Assembly: GCA_024114885.1 (NCBI GenBank) | Contig: CP099420.1 | Coordinates: forward strand, 3,410,001-3,474,000 | Source: Septoria linicola | Taxonomy: Eukaryota > Ascomycota > Dothideomycetes > Mycosphaerellales > Mycosphaerellaceae | DNA: 64,000 bases | Direction: 5' to 3' | In this document: positions 32,610 through 41,887 of the stretch, piece by piece | Layout of the letters: every line of letters begins with the position of its first letter | Numbering within the stretch: the first letter of the stretch is position 1 | Notes under the pieces: generated by a model | Told to the model about the DNA's origin: nothing | The model's database searches: none | Seen by the model: the letters and a program-made list of their open reading frames with translations, nothing else | Made by a program: the position numbers and the translations under genes

Positions 32610-33789
32610 GCGGGTAATGCTTTGATTGAGAACTGAAAGGTTGTAGCAAGCAGTTGGAACAGTGCTTGGTTAGTATATGAGGGTTCTGGCCCTTCGTATT
32701 GCGCCATGCCAGGCGTCGTGGGCTATCAATCCATCACCTAACTCTATTAGGCAGCTCGAAAGCGCTTTTCTGTGGATCTGCAATGCAACATTAACAGCGG
32801 TCTAGAGTCACCATTTCTCGGCACAATGCTTGTAACATTACAAGGTTTTGCCAATTCTGATGACACCAGACTTGGATAGCTGCTCGTCGAGTTTGCTTGA
32901 GTAAAGTTAGTGCTGCTCATACACGAGCCGGTGACGATGGCCTGCATCTCATGATGGATCAATACTTCGTCAGATCCACGCGCGACTGTATTTTGAGTAC
33001 TGTCGCAACTTTTGCAGTTACCGAATGCCAGCAAGTGGTATGCTGTCAGTGCGCGAGCTTCTCCGTTCTAAAACAAGAAGACGAGACAGTAGGTAACATG
33101 CATTCGATTGCATGCATACGCTGCAGAATAGCATGTTCGACGCCTTCAGACACCATTGAATCAGTCTCCACACAGTTCTCCAGTACTAGCCTCGATTCGT
33201 GCACCGAGTAATACTTGCGAGCATCCAGCGCCTGGACTTTCGTACAGCTTGCGATGCGTTGCGACTTAGGATATGGCGTTGAAGAAACCTGTGCACGTCG
33301 AATATTCGACTCTGCAGCTCGATCACCTCCAAATCTAGGTCTTGTGGTACGACAAGAATGATGGAATTGTCGACTGCCTCGTTCGCGGCAATGTGCTCTA
33401 CTGTTGGTGGACTGGATCACGAGAGCATACATCGACCATCTGTGTCTCTGCGGTCGACCCCCGGGTTCATTGGTGGTAAGGCAGCACCTCGTCACGTTCT
33501 ATCGCAAGGATCTGCAGTCCGGTGCGTGTACTGTCTTGAGCTCTTGAGCCGTCTGTCGCTCGTGAAGCTGATGCTGGAGGCAGAAGTTGGTGACGACCAG
33601 ACAAAGAATCACGGACGGACGCGACAGCGACGCGCTTGCCTGCCTGCCAAGCCATGCGTTCATTCCAAACCTTAATTGTTCACCCCTGCCCTGCACGTCT
33701 TTGAAACTTTCCAGAGACACAAACAAAACAGACTACAAGAACCAGAAAGGCACCGATTGAACAGACGACCGCTAACGATTGATTCAAAG
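32610..33789. other. Intergenic region between divergent S28 peptidase and DEAD-box helicase
   Basis: About 1.2 kb holding both promoters. Frames of 95-149 codons exist on both strands but lack motifs, and they overlap each other. The last 60 bases before the helicase (A/C-rich) look like a fungal 5' leader. No RNA gene or repeat found. Confidence 0.5.
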
Positions 33790-35557
33790 ATGGCGGGACC
33801 AACGGCGCCAGATGCGCAGCCATGGAGCAGCATGCAGGGCAGGCTCAACGATGGACTGCTTCGAGGTCTGGCAGCGATTGGATATGAGTGAGGAAAACGT
33901 CTGATCCAGGTTGACCGCCACGTAAAGCACAAGCTGACGATAGACAGATACATGACTCCGGTGCAACAGAAAGTTCTCACCGAGCTACCTTCTTTCAACT
34001 CAGATTGTCTTGTGCAAGCAAAGACGGGAACCGGCAAGACCATTGCATTCTTGCTCCCTGCTCTGCACTCCCTTCTAGCCAACCCAAACGTGCCGCGTGG
34101 ACAAGTCGCGATCTTGATATGCTCCCCAACTCGAGAGCTCGCACTACAGATTGCCAAAGAGTGCAATTCAGTCACCGCACAACTGAGACCTGGCCTCGAG
34201 TGTCACACCGCTTACGGAGGAACTTCCAAAGATCGAGATCTCAAGACGTTTCTAAATGGCGATCCGAAGATCGTTGTCGCGACTCCCGGACGACTGAACG
34301 ACTACTTGAACGACGAATATGTGGCAGAGAAATTCTCCAACCTACGGACTCTGGTTCTTGATGAAGCAGATCAAATGCTCGAGGCAGGTTTCTTGGTCGC
34401 TATCAACGAAATTCTGCGGCGTCTTCCGCCAAAGAACAGGGCACATTGGCAGGGTATGTGCTACTCCGCCACTGTTCCAGAGAAGATCAAGGGTGTTTTG
34501 CCCAAGATCTTGAGCAAAGAGCACACCCATCTCTCTACCGTTGATCCGAACGAGACACCAACCATTGACCGCGTCTTGCAACACTCCGTGATCGTGTCGT
34601 CAAACTTCGACATTTACCCGGCACTCTGGGCTTTGATACAGCAGGAGTATAATGCAACACAAGGCGATTTCAAGGCAATCGTGTTCGGCTGCACAGCCAA
34701 CGGAGTGGCGCTCATGCACTCACTCTTCACCAATCTTCTGCGAAACAACAACGATATCAAAGTCTTCCAGCTGCAGTCACGTCTATCTCAAGCGAACAGG
34801 ACAAGAACGACGAATGAGTTCAAAGAAGCCAAGGCTGGTGTCATGTTCGCATCGGATGTTATTGGTCGTGGTATGTGCTACTCCGACACTGTTTGTCAAG
34901 ACTCTTGCTGACTTCCTAAAATGCATGGACTTTCCCAATGTGAGCCACGTAGTGCAAGTTGGTCTACCTTCCAATGGAGACCAATACGTTCATCGAGTCG
35001 GGCGAACAGCTCGTGCAGGAAACGAAGGTCGGGCGATCATTCTGCTCTCTCAGCGCGAGAGCTTCTTCCTGAAGGTCAACAAGCGACTACCGATCACTCC
35101 TCACCCGGTAGACCTCTCCGGAGCAGCCATTCAGCAACAAGCCAGCGAGGTTGAGTCTGCATTTGCCAATGTGGACGAGGTCACGAAATCAAAGGCCTAC
35201 CAAGCTTGGCTAGGCTTCCACAAGACGTTCACGAAGCAGCTCCAACTCACGAACGATGGACTAGTCGAGCAAGTGAACGAGTATGCTTCTGCAATGGGCT
35301 GCCCAGAGCCTCCGATGATTGACAAGCGTATCGTTGGCAAAATGGGTCTGAAGGGCGTTCGTGGGCTCAACGTTGGCCTCGTGGAGAGGGAGAGTGGAGG
35401 TCGTGGAGGAAGACAGGGAGGCGGGAATCGCAACGGCGGCGCGAACGGCGAGAGTAGTGGTAGAATCGAGAAGAATGGTGGTGGAGGTGGAGGCCGTGGC
35501 GGGGGAGGAGGCCGAGGTAGAGGTCGTGGACGAGGCGGGCGTAGAGGACAGGCTTGA
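33790..35557 (+). CDS. DEAD-box ATP-dependent RNA helicase with RGG tail (Mss116-like)
   Basis: Best model join(33790..33887, 33948..34870, 34923..35557), 551 residues. The first intron is canonical (GTGAGG..ACAG, phase 2) and restores GLAAIGYEYMTPVQQKVL (Q motif). Motifs: QAKTGTGKT (I), PTRELALQI (Ia), ATPGRL (Ib), LVLDEADQML (II, DEAD), YSATVP (III), DVIGRG + MDFPNVSHV (V) and HRVGRTARAG (VI). A C-terminal Gly/Arg-rich RGG tail binds RNA. The second intron starts GTATGT and has a GCTGAC branch site but would end AAT before GCATGGAC, with no AG. The next in-frame AG (34951-34952) would delete ten residues of motif V. The closest family is the Mss116 mitochondrial helicases, although a long presequence is absent. 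Identity is sure; integrity is uncertain. Confidence 0.88.
34871..34922 (+). other. Putative intron with non-canonical 3' end (AT instead of AG)
   Basis: A 52-base insertion between motif V halves GRG and MDFPN. It has donor GTATGT and branch GCTGAC 11-16 bases from the end, but the last bases are AAAAT before GC. A single G-to-T change from AG would explain it. Confidence 0.6.
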
Positions 35558-36092
35558 GCGGCTGCGCAAAGCAAGGACCAGTGATACCCAGTTTTGAGTA
35601 CGTAGACTTTGAAGAATAGACATAGAGCCAGACCGCTGAGATAAGTCGTGCCCATGAGTTGAGTCATTGTACTTTAGTATCAGCAAATTGCCAGAAGGCA
35701 CACCCTCCATCCTATTGTCTCTCTACCTTATACGTCGACGCTGTGGCACTCTGTCCTTGGAGCGGCATAGTAGCAATCTGAAATATCCGCGAGACAATAC
35801 TAACCTTCCATTCGTGACTTTGGATCATGGTCCGACCATCGTCGAGTCGGTTTCTAGGTATGTGCCTGCTCGTACCGATCGCTGCTGTCAGTGCCACACG
35901 AAATTCGATTACGTATCTCGAGAATCATATTTGAAGAGAGATGAGAACACATTTCGAATGAATTTCTTTACCAGCCATCTCATCAAAAGCTCACTCATCG
36001 AGACATGGAAAAAAGGTGGATGGGTATCATTTGCTTGCTCAAAAAGCACACTCAATCTGTAGCCGCACATAGCTGGTGCTCATACAATCACC
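35558..36092. other. Intergenic region between helicase and UGO1 (convergent)
   Basis: About 530 bases between two convergent 3' ends. No supportable gene. Polyadenylation signals are expected here, but none is clear enough to call. Confidence 0.45.
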
Positions 36093-37634
36093 TCAAAACT
36101 CTCTATTCTTTCCATCACCAGGACCAAGAGCTCCTGCGCCCCAGACACCAACAAGCCCCCAAAAACCGACTCTCCAGCCTCGGATAAGGCCAGCTGTGCC
36201 CTGTCCTCGCCGCGTGCGGAGCATGCCGTTGGCGGCTTTTGTGGTGGTTTCGCCTTCGGAGTACACGATGCCGTAGACTGTGCCCCAGACGCCGCTGTAT
36301 GGCGCGGGGTCGACGATGAGCGGGATTTCCGGGTCTGTTTGTTTGAGCTGTGCGACTTGGGCTCTTCGGACGACGGTCTCGAGGGGCAGTCGGATGAAGA
36401 GTTCGGTGAGGGTTGTGGCGAATGATGCGAGGGACCATAAGGAGGGTGTGAGTTCGGGGGTGATGCGGAGTTGTCGTCGGAGGATAAGGGGTGATGCTGC
36501 GGAGAAGATGTTTGGTATTGAGTGGTAGAGTGCGGTAGGGGTCCATAAGCTTGATGGTGCCACGAGAGAAGGCAGTCGCTTGAGGTTGGAGAGAAGTCCT
36601 CGCTTGCCTTCGGATATGGGCGTCACGATTAGTCGTGTTCGGACGAGATCCAGGGGTGCGAGGAGAAGGCCAGTCAAGCAGCTTGCTAGGCCGATCACGA
36701 ATAATGATCCGATTGCATTGGGCGAGTCGCTCAGATCGATGCCGCTGAAGCCTGCACCGCCGGCCATGGTCAGACCAGGAGCCAGACCTCCCTGATCGGG
36801 TCCTACGATATCTGGCAGCCCAAGTATTGCAAGCAGAAGGCTCCGAATGAAGGAGTCCGTGGTGCGTAGGAGGATTGAGTACAGAAAGGTTGTGTTGTTT
36901 GCCCGCCACAAGCCCACAGCACCTGATGTGTTATATAGCGCCGAAACAGCCTGCATGATGCTTTCTGGCTTCTTCACCCGTATCGATACATCCTCGCCCA
37001 CTCCTGGCTGTGTCCTGTTTCTAGGTCTCGGTGTGGGTGATAGGTCTTCGCTGGGTGGTGTCCTCTTCCTCCGTCGAGGCGATCTGCTTCGCGGTGCTGT
37101 GGCTGAAAAGTAGTCTGGCATATCATCGCTTCTGTCACTGTCCTCGCCTTCGTCTGTCTCGGTCTCGGTCTCGTGCGGATTGCCGCCTCTGCCTCTGCTG
37201 CTGCTGCTGCTGCCATATGCTGCACTCTGGCCCGTGCGCTTCTTTGACGGAGTTGGTTGATTCTGTGGCTGTGGCAGAGATACCTGCAGGATGGTTTTGG
37301 CGACATCGAAGGGTTGTGCTAGCAGGACAGAAGTGTAGCGCCAGGCAAGCGTGTCGAACAAGCTGCGTGTATGCGACCAGGCCTCACTCGTGGTTGATGA
37401 GATGTCGATGTCTGGGAACAGATCGCGCGCAGAAGACGAGAAGGAAGCATCGGGTCGCGCTGTGCTGTTTCGACTTGCGTTGGCAGCGTGCGATGCTGAT
37501 GCTGATGCTGATGCTGATGCTGAGACGGATGGGCCAATCGAAGGCGGAATGTAGTATGGCCGCAGTGGATTCGGTTCTCGTGAGGCTGCCATCGGGAAGC
37601 GGTCTTTGTGGTCCATGGTATCCTTTCTCACCAT
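36093..37634 (-). CDS. UGO1: Ugo1-like mitochondrial outer-membrane fusion protein
   Basis: 513 residues, single exon. It starts at the ATG at 37634 (or Met7, MDHKDRFPM). It matches fungal Ugo1: LFDTLAWRYTSVLLAQPFDVAKTILQVSLP, a degenerate carrier repeat, then a Ser/Pro/Arg-rich insert with acidic runs. The later segments are ESIMQAVSALYNTSGAVGLW and ASCLTGLLLAPLDLVRTRLI, the PxD/E carrier signature in altered form. Ugo1 links Fzo1 and Mgm1 during mitochondrial fusion in the outer membrane and is not a true solute carrier. An alternating Ser-Ala stretch near residues 37-48 is encoded by a GATGCT hexamer repeat on the plus strand (37494-37529). It is divergent from SRP54. Confidence 0.88.
   Translation of the reverse strand: MVRKDTMDHKDRFPMAASREPNPLRPYYIPPSIGPSVSASASASASASHAANASRNSTARPDASFSSSARDLFPDIDISSTTSEAWSHTRSLFDTLAWRYTSVLLAQPFDVAKTILQVSLPQPQNQPTPSKKRTGQSAAYGSSSSSRGRGGNPHETETETDEGEDSDRSDDMPDYFSATAPRSRSPRRRKRTPPSEDLSPTPRPRNRTQPGVGEDVSIRVKKPESIMQAVSALYNTSGAVGLWRANNTTFLYSILLRTTDSFIRSLLLAILGLPDIVGPDQGGLAPGLTMAGGAGFSGIDLSDSPNAIGSLFVIGLASCLTGLLLAPLDLVRTRLIVTPISEGKRGLLSNLKRLPSLVAPSSLWTPTALYHSIPNIFSAASPLILRRQLRITPELTPSLWSLASFATTLTELFIRLPLETVVRRAQVAQLKQTDPEIPLIVDPAPYSGVWGTVYGIVYSEGETTTKAANGMLRTRRGQGTAGLIRGWRVGFWGLVGVWGAGALGPGDGKNREF
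37494..37529. repeat. GATGCT hexanucleotide microsatellite inside UGO1
   Basis: About six consecutive GATGCT-like units on the plus strand encode an alternating Ser-Ala tract in Ugo1. It keeps the reading frame when units change. A CTG-type run also occurs near 37196-37210 in the same gene. Confidence 0.8.
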
Positions 37635-37949
37635 CTGACGGCGTGATGAGAAGCTTCACTTCGTAATTACAGGTGGAAGATGTTGGCCAGATGACGATGG
37701 ATCAGCTACAGAAGCGGGTTGCATGCTTGCTTGCTGGAGTCGGCAGAGAGACGGAGACGGTGACCCCGAGACGAGACGAGACGAGGTGCCGAGCCGAGCC
37801 GAGCACATGGCCACTCACTCCCCCCCACCTCGAAGACAGATCACTCGTTACAATCACAACTAACTACACTTCCCAAGGCAACGAAGCCACTCTATCCCCG
37901 TCTGACACCGTAGCAGCACAGTCGAGCAGGACGTCGACATCGTGTCAGG
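37635..37949. promoter_or_regulatory. Shared upstream region of UGO1 and SRP54
   Basis: A 315-base divergent region carrying both promoters by position. It contains GAGACGAGACGAGACGAGG (37769-37787) and a tandem GCCGAG patch at 37789-37802, plus a C-rich leader-like tract before SRP54. Functional sites were not identified with confidence. Confidence 0.5.
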
Positions 37950-39515
37950 ATGGTGTTGCAAGACCTCGGCCGCCGCATCAATGCCGCCGTCAACGACATT
38001 ACCCGCGCCCAGACGCTGGACGAAAAGGCCTTCGATGGCATGATCAAGGAGATCTCCAACGCCCTCGTCGAAGCCGATGTCAATGTCAAGCTCGTCGCCA
38101 ACCTGCGCAAGACCATCAAGTCTGCCGTCAAGTTCAACGAGCTGCCCGCGCATGCCAACAAGAAGCGTATCATCCAGAAAGCTGTCTTTGATGCTCTCGT
38201 CGATATCGTCAACCCACACGGAAAGCCATACGAGCCCAAGAAGGGCAAGAGCAATGTCATCATGTTCGTCGGTCTGCAAGGTGCGGGTAAGACGACAACA
38301 TGTACCAAATTGGCTCGATGGTACCAGGCCAGAGGTTTCAAGACCTGCTTGGTCTGTGCCGATACCTTCCGTGCTGGAGCTTTCGATCAATTGAAGCAGA
38401 ACGCGACAAAGGCCAAGATCCCGTACTACGGATCTTTGACACAGACCGATCCTGTAGTGGTTGCGAGAGATGGTGTGGAGAAGTTCAAGAAGGAGAAATT
38501 CGAGATCATCATCGTGGATACGTCTGGTAGGCATCACCAGGAGGATGCGCTCTTCGCTGAAATGGTGGAGATTCAGCAAGCTGTCTCGCCCCACCAGACC
38601 ATCATGGTTCTCGATGCATCGATTGGTCAAGCTGCAGAGGCACAGTCGCGTGCGTTCAAGGAAACGGCAGACTTCGGTGCCATCATCATCACCAAGACAG
38701 ATGGTGCTGCGGCAGGAGGTGGTGCCATTTCTGCTGTTGCAGCAACCCATACACCTATTGTCTACATCGGTACGGGAGAGCACCTGCTCGATCTCGAAAA
38801 GTTCAACCCGCAATCTTTTGTTTCGAAACTGCTTGGTATGGGTGATATGCAGGGACTTGTCGAGCATGTGCAGTCTCTCAAGTTGGATCAGAAGGAAACG
38901 ATGAAGAACATCACTGAAGGGCGCTTCACGGTTCGCGATCTTCGTGATCAGATTCAGAACATCTCAAAGATGGGTCCTCTCAGCAAGATGGCAGGCATGA
39001 TTCCTGGTCTTTCAGGAATCATGGGCGGCATGGACGATGCTGAAGGAGGTGACAAGATGAAACGCATGATCATCATTTGCGACTCCATGACCCAAAAGGA
39101 ACTTGACTCGGACGGCAAGATCTTCGTCGACCAGCCCTCGCGCATCACAAGAGTAGCTCGTGGAAGCGGTTCCTCAGTGCGCGAAGTCGAGGAACTGCTC
39201 TCGCAGCAGAAGATGATGGCAGGCATGGCAAAGAAGATGAAGGGCGGTATGGCCAATATGCAAAAGGCGCAAGGTGCGATGGGAGGCGCAAATCAAAAGT
39301 CGCAAATGGCCGCTATGCAGAAGAGAATGCAAGCTATGGGGGGCGCGGGTCGTGGAGGTGGAGGTATGCCGGACATGAGCTCTCTGATGAAGATGATGGG
39401 CGGCGGAGGAGGAGGAGGTGGCGGCATGCCAGATCTGTCCGGAATGGACATGAATAAGATGATGAGCATGATGGGCAACATGATGGGCGGCGGCGGCGCT
39501 GGTCGTGGTCGCTGA
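37950..39515 (+). CDS. SRP54: Signal recognition particle 54 kDa GTPase
   Basis: 521 residues, single exon. An N-terminal helical bundle (MVLQDLGRRINAAVNDI) is followed by the G domain: G1 GLQGAGKTTTCTKLA, DTFRAGAFDQLKQNA (insertion box), G3 DTSGRHHQED and G4 TKTDGAAAGGGA. The G4 loop has Ala residues where the common form has His-Ala-Lys. Then comes the linker LLGMGDMQGLVEHV and a Met-rich M domain that binds signal sequences and SRP RNA, with LSGIMGGMDDAEGGDKMKRM. The tail carries repeated Gly-Gly/Met stretches, including GGGGGGGMPDLSGMDMNKMM. It targets secretory ribosomes to the ER in the cytosol. Confidence 0.96.
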   Translation: MVLQDLGRRINAAVNDITRAQTLDEKAFDGMIKEISNALVEADVNVKLVANLRKTIKSAVKFNELPAHANKKRIIQKAVFDALVDIVNPHGKPYEPKKGKSNVIMFVGLQGAGKTTTCTKLARWYQARGFKTCLVCADTFRAGAFDQLKQNATKAKIPYYGSLTQTDPVVVARDGVEKFKKEKFEIIIVDTSGRHHQEDALFAEMVEIQQAVSPHQTIMVLDASIGQAAEAQSRAFKETADFGAIIITKTDGAAAGGGAISAVAATHTPIVYIGTGEHLLDLEKFNPQSFVSKLLGMGDMQGLVEHVQSLKLDQKETMKNITEGRFTVRDLRDQIQNISKMGPLSKMAGMIPGLSGIMGGMDDAEGGDKMKRMIIICDSMTQKELDSDGKIFVDQPSRITRVARGSGSSVREVEELLSQQKMMAGMAKKMKGGMANMQKAQGAMGGANQKSQMAAMQKRMQAMGGAGRGGGGMPDMSSLMKMMGGGGGGGGGMPDLSGMDMNKMMSMMGNMMGGGGAGRGR

Positions 39516-39871
39516 GCCCCACCATCCAGAACGACAGATATCTCCACAACATCCTGACTTCCTCTTAACCACTCATCAGCAGCGCCACGCGTACGACTCT
39601 ACACATAGCCGAGACAGGAAACTAAGTCTCATTCAACAGCTGACCGGTCGATCGCCCAAGTCCAAGCAAGGGGTGCGCTTCTACCTGCAGTAAATCGGAC
39701 CGGTGTGACTTCCATGCCACAGGCACGAATACATATATACATCAAGTTGTCGCCGCCCTTTCGTGTCGACGATACTAGCAGAATGGCGTCTAAACTGGAG
39801 CAAACACTGTCACTCATGTCCACCATGAGCATCCTGGAGCTGGAATGTGTGAAACAGCTGGCAGACTCCGC
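39516..39871. other. Short intergenic region downstream of SRP54
   Basis: About 355 bases, the SRP54 3' region and the upstream side of the F-box-like gene. One other plus-strand frame (39783 onward, MASKLEQ) overlaps the next gene in another frame and has no motif. Confidence 0.45.
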
Positions 39872-40544
39872 ATGGCTACCTTCTTCGATCGCGAATCCGC
39901 TGGGAAAGACATGTTCTCGAACCTCCCACGCGAACTGCGCAATCTCATCTTGTACCAAGTCGGAGTGGACGTCTTCAAGGCTTTCGGGAGTGAATTTTAT
40001 CGAGCAGTTCGCCCGCGACTTGACCCTCAATCTACCGCTCGCCACCTCTGGAGCCCTCTTTTGGCAACATCAAGGCAAATGAGAGAGGAACTTCTGGACA
40101 ACGTGAGCAGTAGCGACTTTCGGGGTCAATACCGGGACAGTGCCGTGAAGCGCTGGAAGCCAATGCCGAGACACCTTCTGCGCCGGTTCTGTGCCGAAAG
40201 CCCCGAAGAGAATGGCTTTCTATCTGGTTCCAGGCTCAATGTTTGGGGAAAGAGAAAAGGGTGCATTCGACGAAGCCCAGCACAAATTGAAGCAATCGGG
40301 ACTTCATCATCGTGGATATGTTAGAGAAGTAGAGGGTGATGAGCCTTCGATGCCAATGAGCGTTCCGTGTGGTTGCGCGCGCAGCCCTTGCAGCTGGCAC
40401 TTGCATGAGCTTGGGGACTGTACGATGGTAATTTTTCACGAAGACATGCTGCTCGAACGAACAGATGTGGACCCGCAGGATTGCCAGTCCAGCGATGTCG
40501 CCGATGCGCGAGACATACAGTATGCCTCGCGTTCCCAGCACTGA
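39872..40544 (+). CDS. F-box-like/lineage-specific fungal protein, intron model or frameshifted
   Basis: The first part, from the ATG at 39872, reads MATFFDRESAGKDMFSNLPR, then ELRNLILYQVGVDVFKAFGS and LLATSRQMREELLDN. This is the NLPRELRNLI-type start seen in many expanded dothideomycete families. The downstream part (MAFYLVPGSMFGEREKGAFD, and CSWHLHELGDCTMVIFHEDM) is in another frame and ends at 40544. A join(39872..40102, 40209..40544) with GTGAGC donor and CGAAG acceptor keeps frame and gives 188 residues, but I see no good branch site. The alternative is a frameshifted relic. Function unknown; a substrate-adaptor role would only be a guess. Confidence 0.45.
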
Positions 40545-41221
40545 GGACGAACCATCGACATACTGGACTTCCAGGAAGCAGCAGACAAAGTGAGAGCCTA
40601 CACAGCACCTTCACTCAAGCTTCGTGACCCAATGCAAGCTCCGCAGCTCTATGGCCAGAGGTATGAAGATCTCCCTCACAGGACGCAATTGCGGCAAACT
40701 CCGGTGGCACAGTCACCTTCCACCCCTCATCTTCGAAAGCTAAGCTCTGCTTTTGCACCACTCCAGACTCCAAGCAAAACTCTCGGACAACGACTCACAC
40801 TAGACTTTCTGTTTCCACGCAATATCAGCATGACCTCAAGTATTCGTGGCTACAATCGAATACAAGAAGGACACAATAGTCCTCGACCACACCAAATTCC
40901 AAAGCTATGAGCGACAATAGAGGCTCGCTCAAGAAAGCGTACCCAAAATGGCGAGAGAGCCAGAGAGCTCGAGATCTCGAGCCGTTGCCGGAGCAGAATT
41001 AGCGAGAGGAAAGGCCATTGTTAGAGAAATTCTACACGCCGATGCGACGCAAGGAGTCACAGAAGAAAAGTCAAGCCAGTCGGAAAAATAAACAGATGAG
41101 TCGTAGACTCCTATAGGGTTGATCATGACTTGTACAAGAACCAACAGACATAGTAAACACCACATTCAACACTTTCCTCTCCCACCTCAAGCTTCCCGAC
41201 CTGCTCAAGCACAGCTATAGC

Positions 41222-41251
41222 TACACACACACACACACAACTTCAGCCAAA

Positions 41252-41290
<39 letters not shown>
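41222..41290. repeat. (AC)n microsatellite, two blocks
   Basis: A first AC block spans 41222-41239 and a longer one 41257-41290, separated by a short unique spacer. A (CCA)n run follows at about 41306-41328. These are simple-sequence tracts, likely length-variable. Confidence 0.92.
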
Positions 41291-41293
<3 letters not shown>

Positions 41294-41581
41294 ACTCTTC
41301 GCACCCACCACCACCACCACCAACCACCATTCTTATTTCCTTCCTACATCATCCATATACTGCGTTCCCGTAATCACAAACCCTCCCCACCCAGCATGTA
41401 AAAATCTTCACATACATCTCGTAGACTGCAGCTGTTGCTCTGAGTGGATTATTTCAAAGGATTGTGTAATGTATAATTAGGCATTATCCGACTGGACTGG
41501 ACTGGATTGGTGCAATATGATGAGATGTTTCAAGTATACGGGTCGGATGGAGACTGAGGTGCATGCTGGTGGTGGTGTTAA

Positions 41582-41600
41582 GGGAGGAGGGGGAGGGGGG
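41582..41600 (+). other. G-rich tract able to form a G-quadruplex
   Basis: Positions 41582-41600 read GGGAGGAGGGGGAGGGGGG, offering at least four GGG runs with short loops. It lies about 290 bases beyond the amine oxidase stop codon. The structural potential is read from sequence only. Confidence 0.55.
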
Positions 41601-41887
41601 TCATGATGGATGTTGGCTAGATGATTGACGAAAGTTTGAAGAGTTGTGGTTTTGCCGGAGGGGAAAGTATGTAGCTCTTTGAGATAATGTCAAAGGAGAT
41701 GATGATGGAGAGTTTTTCATCCTTTCGCTCTCGTCGGATGTCGTCGATCTTTACGGTGGTATTCCTGTAGCATCCATCACTCGATTGACAAAGGGGGCGA
41801 AGAGATGCAGCGTCGCAAGCCGCTAAAGCATGAATTGACGACCTGTTCAACAGAACAAGATCATGTAGCTACTACTACTACTACTAC

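Larger units (their letters stand above)
40545..41887. other. Gene-poor, low-complexity intergenic region
   Basis: About 1.3 kb without a supportable gene; frames such as 40590-40910 are unstructured. It holds dinucleotide and trinucleotide microsatellites, a purine-rich G4-capable tract and a CTA run just before 41888. It follows the F-box-like gene and lies on the 3' side of the amine oxidase. Confidence 0.5.

Noticed and set aside
34871..34923. GT-TG intron in the helicase
   Set aside because: Ending at TG would shift the frame and destroy GMDFPN. Only AT/GC or the AG at 34951-34952 keeps frame.
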